Assembly (NCBI GenBank): GCA_028709805.1
Contig: JAQUTL010000002.1
Coordinates: 1-64,000 of the forward strand
Source: Victivallaceae bacterium
GTDB lineage: Bacteria > Verrucomicrobiota > Lentisphaeria > Victivallales > Victivallaceae
Direction: 5' to 3'
Length of the DNA: 64,000 bases
Shown: in pieces, positions 43,261-51,007 of the stretch
Layout: the number at the start of each line of letters is the position of its first letter
Numbering within the stretch: the first letter of the stretch is position 1
Notes under the pieces: generated by a model
Told to the model about the DNA's origin: nothing
The model's database searches: none
Seen by the model: only the letters and a program-made list of their open reading frames with translations
Translations under genes and position numbers: made by a program

Positions 43261-43571
43261 ATGCAGTTACTCCTGAACCAGCTCTGGATAAAGAACGGCG
43301 CGTTGGCTTCCGACGTGACGATCTCGCTGTCCACCTGGGTTCATGAAAACTCCAGCGTGGTGTTCGCCGCAATGGGAGAACTTGAGGACAGCCATTACAG
43401 CTTCATGCCGTATACTGGCAGCTTCACGGTCTCGGCGGGCAGCCACAAAGCCTATCCGACGGCTCACACCCTTACGCCGGAACGGCCGGTGTGCCCGACG
43501 TTGCGCTTCCTGCGTCCCGCGCTGCGTACATTGAATTGTTGCCTGAGATTGTGAGTATTTGGGTTACGTGA
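43261..43571 (+). pseudogene. Unknown small gene with apparent 2-base frameshift
   Basis: The frame opened at ATG 43261 (AAAGGT upstream) reads well through SAGSHKAYPTA, then turns into Arg/Cys-rich sequence and stops at 43554. The frame shifted by two bases reads PYAGTAGVPDVALPASRAAY and ELLPEIVSIWVT up to a TGA at 43569-43571. The switch falls at CACAC (43465-43469); removing one AC joins the two parts into a 102-residue protein. So this is either a slippage frameshift, a sequencing error, or a 97-residue truncated product. Function unknown; second gene of the 42971 unit. Confidence 0.6.
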
Positions 43572-43584
43572 TTCCGACTATCGT

Positions 43585-43620
43585 CCCCGGCGTGTGGTTT
43601 TGTCGCGCCGGGGATTTTTT
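43585..43620 (+). terminator. Intrinsic terminator of the 42971-43571 unit
   Basis: CCCCGGCG and CGCCGGGG form a perfect 8-bp stem with a 13-base loop, then ATTTTTT. It starts 13 bases after the shifted-frame stop codon. Confidence 0.9.
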
Positions 43621-43768
43621 CTTTATTGGAGAAGCGGGCTGGCCGACGGCGGCATCCGCCGGCTCGAAGGCGGCGGAGAAGGCGGCGGCCGAGCCGTGAA
43701 TTTTATAGCAACCGTGATTTCCCGGTCGGCAAATGCGGCGGAATGGTTAGAAAACGAGGATTTTCAAG

Positions 43769-44530
43769 ATGAAACAGATAAAAATAATGCCGTGTCTCGA
43801 CATGCGGGACGGTCGTGTGGTCAAGGGGGTCCATTTTGTAGACATCGCCGACGCCGGAGACCCGGTTGCGTGCGCAAAGGCCTATGCCGCCGCCGGAGCC
43901 GATGAACTGGCGCTGCTTGACATCAACGCCACAGTGGAAAAACGCGGCACTCTGCTCGACGTGGTAAAAAAAGTGTCGGCAGCGATCAATATTCCATTTA
44001 CCGTCGGCGGCGGCATCGCCTCGCTGGAGCAGGCGGAGGCCGTCATCGCGGCAGGCGCGGATAAAGTTTCGATTTCCAGCGCGGCGTTCCGCAACCGCGC
44101 ACTGCTTCCGGAGCTGGTGAACGCGCTCGGCGCCGACCGCGTGACCGCAGCCATTGACGTGGACAAAAATCCAGCCATGTCCTCCGGTTACGAGGTTTAT
44201 ATCGACGGCGGCCGCACCGCTACCGGATATGACGCTTTGGCGTTTGCCCGCGAAGTTGACGCCACCGGCGTCAAAGTGATACTTCCGACCAGCAAATCCG
44301 GCGACGGCGCCAAGACCGGTTACGATCTGCCGATAATCAGCATGATGGCCAAAGCGTGCCGGGCGGAAATTGTGGCGTCCGGCGGCGCCGGCACGATAGA
44401 GCATTTTATCGAAGCGGCCGAAGCAGGAGCTTCAATTCTGCTTGCGGCGTCGGTATTCCACTTTCATCTGGTGGATATCGGAGAGCTCAAGCGCCGGCTC
44501 AGAGCCGGCGGATTCAATGTAATTTTGTAA
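43769..44530 (+). CDS. hisF: Imidazole glycerol phosphate synthase cyclase subunit
   Basis: 253 residues, TIM barrel: IMPCLDMRDGRVVKGVHF with catalytic Asp11, FTVGGGIASLEQAE, DKVSISSAAFRN, TAAIDVD with catalytic Asp130, YEVYIDGGRTATGYDAL, IVASGGAG and LLAASVFHF. It converts PRFAR and ammonia to ImGP and AICAR. The usual LLTSxDRDGTK strand-loop reads LPTSKSGDGAK, so part of that substrate loop is altered. No hisH or other his gene is adjacent. A paralogue with changed specificity is possible but the two catalytic Asp residues are in place. Confidence 0.9.
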   Translation: MKQIKIMPCLDMRDGRVVKGVHFVDIADAGDPVACAKAYAAAGADELALLDINATVEKRGTLLDVVKKVSAAINIPFTVGGGIASLEQAEAVIAAGADKVSISSAAFRNRALLPELVNALGADRVTAAIDVDKNPAMSSGYEVYIDGGRTATGYDALAFAREVDATGVKVILPTSKSGDGAKTGYDLPIISMMAKACRAEIVASGGAGTIEHFIEAAEAGASILLAASVFHFHLVDIGELKRRLRAGGFNVIL

Positions 44531-44598
44531 ACATGCGGACGATCCGGTGGCACCTTGACGGCAAGGCATGGGGGCACCGGTCGTGCGCCGGAGTGAGC

Positions 44599-44775
44599 AT
44601 GGCGGTAAAAAACAAGGACTACCGCGACGAATTTTTTGATTCGCTGGCGGACGAAGAGATGCGCGACGGCTTGAACGGCCGCGAATGCGATGATGAGACC
44701 GACGAATGGGCCAGACTGTCCGCTGATGCCGCCGCTCCGCACAAGCACAAAAAGAAGCGCCGCCGCCGTGAATGA
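44599..44775 (+). CDS. Small acidic protein with a basic C-terminal tail
   Basis: 58 residues from ATG 44599, with GGAG five bases upstream, 68 bases after hisF. Residues ~6-40 are strongly acidic (EEMRDGL, DDETDEWARL) and the end is HKHKKKRRRRE. No family recognised. The charge pattern and ribosome site argue for a real gene; a start at 44533 is also open. Confidence 0.5.
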   Translation: MAVKNKDYRDEFFDSLADEEMRDGLNGRECDDETDEWARLSADAAAPHKHKKKRRRRE

Positions 44776-44808
44776 CGCCAACCGGCGCCGGAATGCCCGG
44801 TTTTTGAC

Positions 44809-44837
44809 TTGACATCTTTGCCGGACGGCGTTATATT
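44809..44837 (+). promoter_or_regulatory. Promoter of addBA
   Basis: TTGACA (44809-44814), 17-base spacer, TATATT (44832-44837), 23 bases before the addB start codon. Confidence 0.88.
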
Positions 44838-44860
44838 CATGCCACACAGCGAGGTGAAAC

Positions 44861-47719
44861 GTGTTTGTGAAAAAAGCCATCGGCCGCTCAACCGATTATC
44901 TTTCCGCCGCCACCGAGCGGTTGCGCGACGAAGCCGCGCCGGACAATGACTATACCGGAACGCTGATTTTGACGCCGACCGCAGAGGCCGGGCGTCTGCT
45001 GCGGGAAAATCTGGCCCGCAGCGGCGGCGCCGTCGGGCTGACGATTCTGCTGCCGGACGCTCTGTTTTCTCCGCCGGTTGCCGCCGGAGAGAATGAAACG
45101 CTGTACAACTGGCTGAAAACCCTTTCAACGCTCGACCGGCGGGAGGAATCACTGCTGTTTCGCGGCGGTGCCGTCGGGCGGACGGCGGAGCGGCTCTGCC
45201 CTTTGGCGCTTCAGCTTCAAAATCTCCGGATGACGCTGGCGCGGGAAAATCTCTCGTTCGGCTCCGTCATCGGGAAGATCGACGACGAGTTCTCCGTTGG
45301 CAGCGAATGGTTCCAACGCTGGCAGCTGCTGGCCGAGCTTGAAGCGCGTTATCTGGAGCGGTTCGTCCGACTTCCCGACCCGGCGGCCGCCATGTTGGAA
45401 ATCGTAAAAAAGCCGATGCTGCCGCGCGCCACCCGCCGGATTGTCGTCGCCTGCTGCATGGAATTGCCGGGCGCCGCCGCCGCCGCGCTTGACAACTGCG
45501 CGGCGGAAACCATTGAAATATGGCTGGGCGCGAACGAGGATGAACTCGATAGATTCGACCGGTTCGGCCGTCCGCTCCCCGCCGCATGGGAATCCTGCTG
45601 TATTGATTTTGATTTGAACGCCGCAGTCGGCTGCTGTTCAAAGCCGGCGGATCAGGCCGACAAGATCATCGCGGTATTGGAGGAGCAAAGCGCCGTCCGT
45701 CATTGTCCGGCGGTGATTGGCATACTCGATCCGGAAGTTGCCGGACTGTTTATCGACAAAAGCCGCCGGCGCGCCAATTTGCCGGAATTTTATCTGCCCG
45801 GAAAACGTCCGCTGTGCGAACTGCCGTTCACCGGGCTGTTTCTGCAACTGCTGGCGCTGGCAAAGCCCGACCCGGAATTTACCGCGGTGGCGGCGCTGGC
45901 CCGCAATGCGTTCGTCCGCCGGTTTCTGCCGGAAACAGACTGGAGCGCGGTTGCCGCCGCGCTTGACAAGTCCCAGAACCGGCACCTGCCGCTTGTGCTG
46001 TCGCAACTGCGCCGGACGGCGGAGCCGGAATGCGCCGGATTCGTCGCTGCGGTTGATGAATGGCGGCGACAGCTGACTGCGGCGAAAAATCTTGCCGAAT
46101 CTCTGTGGAAACTGTTTTCCGATATTGCACTGGCCTCGGAGAAGGACGAAGAACTGACGGAGTTTCTGTTTGAATTTGGACCGCTGAAAACGATTGTCGC
46201 TGAAGCTGTCGACCTGTCGCCGCCGCCGCCGGAGTCCGCGGCGATGCTGAAGGCGCTGTTGAGTCGTAAAGCGGTGTCCTTGCCGGGAAATTTTGCCGGA
46301 CGCAACGAGATCGCCGGAATTCTCGAATTGAATTGGCGGACGGAAAAACACCTGCTCATCGCCGGATTCAACGAGGAGGCGTTCAACTATCCGGGCATCG
46401 ACGATCCGTTTCTGCCGGAAAGTCTGCGCAAACGGCTGGGACTGCCCTGCCGGGAAAACTTTTTTGCGGCGGACATTGTTCGTTTCAAGGCGTTGTGTCA
46501 GTCAAAAAATTTGAAATTGCTGTACGGTAAAAGCGGCGGCTCCGGAGAAGTCCTCAAGCCGTCGCGGCTGCTGCTGCAGTGCTCCGACGCCGAACTCCCG
46601 CGTCGCGCGGCCATGCTGTTTTCCGGCGGCGAATTGGCGGAAAGCCGTCCGCAGTTTTCGCCGGAAGCCTCGAAATATCCTCCTTATCTTCCGGAAAAGC
46701 AACTGCCGGGGAATAACATGGACATCACCGGATTCAAGGCGTATTTAAAGTGTCCGTTTCAATTTTACCGGGAGAAGGTGCTGAAATGCCAGGAACTTGA
46801 CGATCGGGCTTTGGAAATGTCTCCGGCCGACTTCGGAAATATGATCCACGAAGTGATGCGCCGGTTCGGGGCGACGCCGGAGGTGAACAACGCGACCGAT
46901 CCGGCGGCAATCGAACGGTTTTGTCTGAGCGAACTTGACCGGCTGATCGACCGGGCATTCCAGCGCGGCCGTCTCGGTGTCGTTGAGTTGCAGAAAGAGC
47001 TGGCGATCGGCAGTCTCAAGGCGTTTGCCGTCAGACAGGCCGAACTTGCCGCCGAAAACTGGCGTCCGGTGGCCACAGAAATCCCGGCGAAAATCAACTG
47101 GGCCGACTTCTGCCGCGCCGCCAGCGGCGGAGACCCCGGAAATAGCGAAAACGCATGGCGCGAAAAACTTACCGTGTCCGGCCGTATCGACCGCATTGAC
47201 CGCCTCGGCAACAAGAATATCTGGCGGGTGATCGATTATAAAACGGCGGCCAAGGCGGCCGATGCAAAGTCGGCCCACCTCGCGTCCTCGCGCTCCTCCG
47301 CCGGTTTTTACCGCGACGCCATTTCATGGCCGGCCGAATGCGAAGACCGCCTCGCCACCGCCGACGGCAAACTGTTCTGGTGCGATCTCCAGCTGCCGCT
47401 TTACGTGCTGATTCTGCGCCACGCCGCGCCGCCGGGACTTGCCATGCCGCCGGATGCGCCGGAAGTGTCGGCGGCCTACTTCAATCTGCCGATCGACTTC
47501 CGCGCCACCGGGTTGAGCGAACTGCCCGAACTTAACGCCGAGCTTTCACTTTCGGCGCTGCGCTGCGCCGATGCGGTGATGCGCCGCATATTTGTCGAAC
47601 GGGCGTTCTGGCCGCCGAAACGTTTCACCGGACAACTTGACAGTTTCATCCGTTACCTCGGCGGCGTTATTCAGCCGGAAGACTTCAACCCGGACTTCAG
47701 CGCATGGAGAACACGATGA
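44861..47719 (+). CDS. addB: AddB/RexB-like subunit of the helicase-nuclease, PD-(D/E)XK nuclease
   Basis: 952 residues starting at GTG with GAGGTG upstream. The N-terminal and middle parts are a diverged, probably inactive helicase fold without a recognisable Walker A. The C-terminal nuclease domain starts at DITGFKAYLKCPFQFYREKVL, then GNMIHEVMRRFG, and has the catalytic WRVIDYKTAAKA (~790). The set of three further Cys that forms the AddB iron-sulfur cluster is not evident after the nuclease motif. Works with AddA, which overlaps by four bases, in double-strand break end processing. Confidence 0.85.
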   Translation: MFVKKAIGRSTDYLSAATERLRDEAAPDNDYTGTLILTPTAEAGRLLRENLARSGGAVGLTILLPDALFSPPVAAGENETLYNWLKTLSTLDRREESLLFRGGAVGRTAERLCPLALQLQNLRMTLARENLSFGSVIGKIDDEFSVGSEWFQRWQLLAELEARYLERFVRLPDPAAAMLEIVKKPMLPRATRRIVVACCMELPGAAAAALDNCAAETIEIWLGANEDELDRFDRFGRPLPAAWESCCIDFDLNAAVGCCSKPADQADKIIAVLEEQSAVRHCPAVIGILDPEVAGLFIDKSRRRANLPEFYLPGKRPLCELPFTGLFLQLLALAKPDPEFTAVAALARNAFVRRFLPETDWSAVAAALDKSQNRHLPLVLSQLRRTAEPECAGFVAAVDEWRRQLTAAKNLAESLWKLFSDIALASEKDEELTEFLFEFGPLKTIVAEAVDLSPPPPESAAMLKALLSRKAVSLPGNFAGRNEIAGILELNWRTEKHLLIAGFNEEAFNYPGIDDPFLPESLRKRLGLPCRENFFAADIVRFKALCQSKNLKLLYGKSGGSGEVLKPSRLLLQCSDAELPRRAAMLFSGGELAESRPQFSPEASKYPPYLPEKQLPGNNMDITGFKAYLKCPFQFYREKVLKCQELDDRALEMSPADFGNMIHEVMRRFGATPEVNNATDPAAIERFCLSELDRLIDRAFQRGRLGVVELQKELAIGSLKAFAVRQAELAAENWRPVATEIPAKINWADFCRAASGGDPGNSENAWREKLTVSGRIDRIDRLGNKNIWRVIDYKTAAKAADAKSAHLASSRSSAGFYRDAISWPAECEDRLATADGKLFWCDLQLPLYVLILRHAAPPGLAMPPDAPEVSAAYFNLPIDFRATGLSELPELNAELSLSALRCADAVMRRIFVERAFWPPKRFTGQLDSFIRYLGGVIQPEDFNPDFSAWRTR

Positions 47720-50700
47720 TGAACGATGACACATTGTTTGCCACTCCGGTGCGCTCAATCGCGGTCAACGCCTCGGCCGGATTCGGCAAGACGGAGAATC
47801 TGGCGCGCCGCATTCTTGCCATGGCCTCCGCCGCAAAATCGCCGGAAAAGCTGTTCGGCGGCCTGGTGGCTCTGACTTTCACCCGCGCCGCCGCCGGAGA
47901 AATCTACGAACGACTGTTGATGCTGTTGTGCGACGCGTTGACCGATTGCAAAAAATTTGACGCTCTGACCGCATCATGGCAGGACTCGGAGTTCGGACGC
48001 GACACCGGAGCGACGCCGGAAAAACTCACCGCGCTGCTCCGGCTGCTGATACGCCGGATGAATGAACTGCAGATCGGCACTATCGACGGATTCATGATGT
48101 CGGCGGTAAGTTCAAGTCCGTTCGAGCTTGGTCTGCCCGGCGGCGTCACGATGAGCGATCCGGCGCAGGGCCGGGAGCAGACCGAACGGCTGCTGCGCTC
48201 CGTGCTTTCCGCCGAAGGGATGAGTCGGGAGCTTGCCGAAGCGGTGCGCGAAGCGTCGCTTGGCCGCGAGTCGCGCGGATATTTCGATCTCTGCGTTGAG
48301 CAGATTAAAAGATTCGACCGCTTTTACTGCGAAAGGAATATCCCGGACGTGTGGAATAAATTCAGCGGATTTTTCTCGGAACGCAACACGGATGAACTGC
48401 GCCGGACGTTCGCCGTCTGGCATCAGTATTACCTGAACAATATTGAAAGCGCACCGGTGACGGCGGCGAGAAAGATGCCGGCGCTGGACGGAGTGCTGGA
48501 AAAATGCGCCGCTCCAGCTCCGTCGTCCGGCGCACTGTTCAACGGCGCGGACTGTGAAATACTGCGCACTTTTTTTCAGAACTGGGAGCATGTGGAGTCC
48601 AACGTCTTTGACGTGAAGGACAACACATGGATGAAAAAACTGCCGGACGAGATAAAAGACGCCGTAAAAAAACTGCTCCGCGCGGCCGGGAAATACCTGA
48701 TTGCCTGCGCCTCGCGCCGCAACGAAGGCATGCGCCGGTTGTTCTGCGCCTACGCCGCCGCGCGCGGCGAGCTGATCCGAACCACCGGAACGGTGGCGTT
48801 TTCCGACCTGCCGCGCCTGTTGTCCGACACCGGCAATGAATGGGTCAGCGATCTTCAATTCCGGCTGAACTGCCGGCTTCGCCACTGGCTGCTCGACGAA
48901 TTTCAGGACACCAGCGCCGAACAGCTGACCGTGCTTAATTCGGTAATCGACGATGTGTCCGACGGCGAAAGTTCGCTCTATATCGTCGGAGACGTAAAAC
49001 AGGCGATCTATCACTGGCGCAACGGCGACCGCCGTCTGATGGCGGCCGAGACCGCCGAGTTCGGCCTTGAACAACACAGTCTGCCGAAATCATACCGCTA
49101 CGGTAAAAACATCTGCCGGGCGTTGAACCGCGTCTTTTCACCCGCGGCGTTCAGCCGGTCTCCCGCGTCGCCGGCGGTCGCGGCCGACTGGCTGGGCAGC
49201 GAAAGCTGGGTGCCCCACCAAAGCGCCGTGACGCGGCCGGATTGCTTTGAAGCGGTTTTATTCAACGCGGCCAAAGATTTTTCCATCGCCTCCTACGCAA
49301 AATTCATCGCCGGGCGCATCCGGGAACTCGGGATTCTGGAAAACCACCTGAGCTGCGCGATTCTGGTGCGCAACAACAACCTTGGACTCGACTTGAGGGA
49401 AGCGCTGGCCGCGGTCGATCCGACGCTGGCGGCCAGTCTGGTGTGGGAGGGCAGCGAACCGCTTGGAAGTGAAAAACTTATCGCCGGAATTCTGGCGCTG
49501 CTGGTCGCCGCCGAACATCCGGGGGACACCGTCAGTTTCGCGGCGGCGGCCATGAATCCGCCGCTGGCGGCATTGACCGGCCGGCCGGACATCAACGCCG
49601 AATTGATCCGTCAGCTGACGCTCGGCGGCTTTCACGGCGCGATCTCATGGGTGCTCGACCGCGTCGACCGCTCAATGTGCGACTGCTTCGCTGACGGCAA
49701 CGCCGAATTGCTTCTGAAACTTGCACGAGATTTTGATTCCACCGCCGCCGGAGCGCAACACGACGCGGTCGCCTTCCGCGAAGCGGCTTGGAACTTCACC
49801 AAGAGCGACCTGGCTCTGGCCGGCAAAATCCGGATCATGACCATCCATCACAGCAAAGGACTCAGTTTTGACGTCACCTTTTCCGCACTCAAGGAAAACA
49901 ACTGCAATGTTAACTGGGGGGCTCCCGACCTCAACGACTTTATTGTGAAAACCGATGGCGCCGGACATATCGAGTGGATACTCGACGCGCCGCATTCGGA
50001 AGGAATGCTGTTCCCGGAAATACGCGACGCCGTGCTGGAATGCCACCACGAAGCGATCTTTGAAGACCTCTGCAACCTCTATGTGTCGCTCACCAGAGCC
50101 AAACGGCACGTCTGCGTGCTGCTGCCGCCGGCCGCCGCCGATGAAACAAAGGTTTTCCGCGCCAGCAGCTTTGTCCATCGCGGACTGTTTTCGGAAGCGG
50201 AGCCGGACGACGACTGCACGAAATACGATGATTACTGCGTACTGAAAATCGGCGATGACTGGTGGTCGGCCCATCAGCCCGACGAACCGCCGCCGCCGCG
50301 ACGGTTGTCCGTTGAATTTGACGCCGCGCCGGTTCGCCGTCTGCCCCGGGTAGAGCCGTCGGCGCACAACCTCTCACTGCGGCTGCTGCTGACCGCGCCG
50401 CTGGCCGGCGGCTCCGCCGAGCTTGGCACCAGGATTCACGAACATCTCGAAAAATACGGTCTGTCCCCAGCAGCCGAACCGGAAGTGGAGGAACAGCTGA
50501 AGCGCTGCCGCGCCAATTCAGAAGTCGTGGAACTGCTCGACAACCGCGACGGCTGGACGGAAAAATCGTTTGAAGTCGAACTTGACGGCAAATGGATCAG
50601 CGGACGTTTCGACCGGGTCAATTTCCGAAGAAACGCCGCCGGCGGCATCGCCGGCGCCACACTGGTGGACTACAAGTCAGACCAGTGCGCCGCGCCGGAG

Positions 50701-50832
50701 GAACGCGCCGGATTTTATGCCGCGCAAATGACGGTTTACCGGCAGGCGCTCAAGAAACTCCTTGAGCTGCCGGACGACGCAGTCTCAGTTGTTTTGATCT
50801 TTACCGCATCGGGCCGCGTCGTCCGTCTTTGA
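47716..50832 (+). CDS. addA: AddA-like UvrD-family helicase-nuclease
   Basis: About 1038 residues. The ATG at 47716 is chosen over 47704 because a GGAG lies six bases upstream. Helicase motifs: NASAGFGKTENLARR (Walker A, Phe in place of the usual Ser), ALTFTRAAAGEIYERL (Ia), WLLDEFQDTSAEQLTVL (Walker B), GDVKQAIYHWRNGD, LPKSYRYGKNI, IMTIHHSKGLSFDVTF and VSLTRAKRHVCVLL (VI). The C-terminal nuclease has ELGTRIHEHLEKYG and ATLVDYKSDQ. Start overlaps addB, so the subunits are co-translated. RecBCD-type recombination repair. Confidence 0.92.
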   Translation: MMNDDTLFATPVRSIAVNASAGFGKTENLARRILAMASAAKSPEKLFGGLVALTFTRAAAGEIYERLLMLLCDALTDCKKFDALTASWQDSEFGRDTGATPEKLTALLRLLIRRMNELQIGTIDGFMMSAVSSSPFELGLPGGVTMSDPAQGREQTERLLRSVLSAEGMSRELAEAVREASLGRESRGYFDLCVEQIKRFDRFYCERNIPDVWNKFSGFFSERNTDELRRTFAVWHQYYLNNIESAPVTAARKMPALDGVLEKCAAPAPSSGALFNGADCEILRTFFQNWEHVESNVFDVKDNTWMKKLPDEIKDAVKKLLRAAGKYLIACASRRNEGMRRLFCAYAAARGELIRTTGTVAFSDLPRLLSDTGNEWVSDLQFRLNCRLRHWLLDEFQDTSAEQLTVLNSVIDDVSDGESSLYIVGDVKQAIYHWRNGDRRLMAAETAEFGLEQHSLPKSYRYGKNICRALNRVFSPAAFSRSPASPAVAADWLGSESWVPHQSAVTRPDCFEAVLFNAAKDFSIASYAKFIAGRIRELGILENHLSCAILVRNNNLGLDLREALAAVDPTLAASLVWEGSEPLGSEKLIAGILALLVAAEHPGDTVSFAAAAMNPPLAALTGRPDINAELIRQLTLGGFHGAISWVLDRVDRSMCDCFADGNAELLLKLARDFDSTAAGAQHDAVAFREAAWNFTKSDLALAGKIRIMTIHHSKGLSFDVTFSALKENNCNVNWGAPDLNDFIVKTDGAGHIEWILDAPHSEGMLFPEIRDAVLECHHEAIFEDLCNLYVSLTRAKRHVCVLLPPAAADETKVFRASSFVHRGLFSEAEPDDDCTKYDDYCVLKIGDDWWSAHQPDEPPPPRRLSVEFDAAPVRRLPRVEPSAHNLSLRLLLTAPLAGGSAELGTRIHEHLEKYGLSPAAEPEVEEQLKRCRANSEVVELLDNRDGWTEKSFEVELDGKWISGRFDRVNFRRNAAGGIAGATLVDYKSDQCAAPEERAGFYAAQMTVYRQALKKLLELPDDAVSVVLIFTASGRVVRL

Positions 50833-50833
50833 A

Positions 50834-50856
50834 CCTGCCGCCGTTGCGGCGGCAGG
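50834..50856 (+). terminator. Strong hairpin after addA
   Basis: CCTGCCGCCG and CGGCGGCAGG form a perfect 10-bp stem with a three-base loop directly after the addA stop codon. No T run follows. Confidence 0.5.
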
Positions 50857-51007
50857 CGACGGACAAATCAACGCAAACGCGCACACATCTCTCATTTTCC
50901 GGAACTGCGGTTGAAAAATCCGGCTCAAGATGGTAATGTATGAACCGGAACTGAAGCAATAACGCTCCACCGCCGGGGCGGAGCAAAACCGGGTTGGAAA
51001 CTATATT

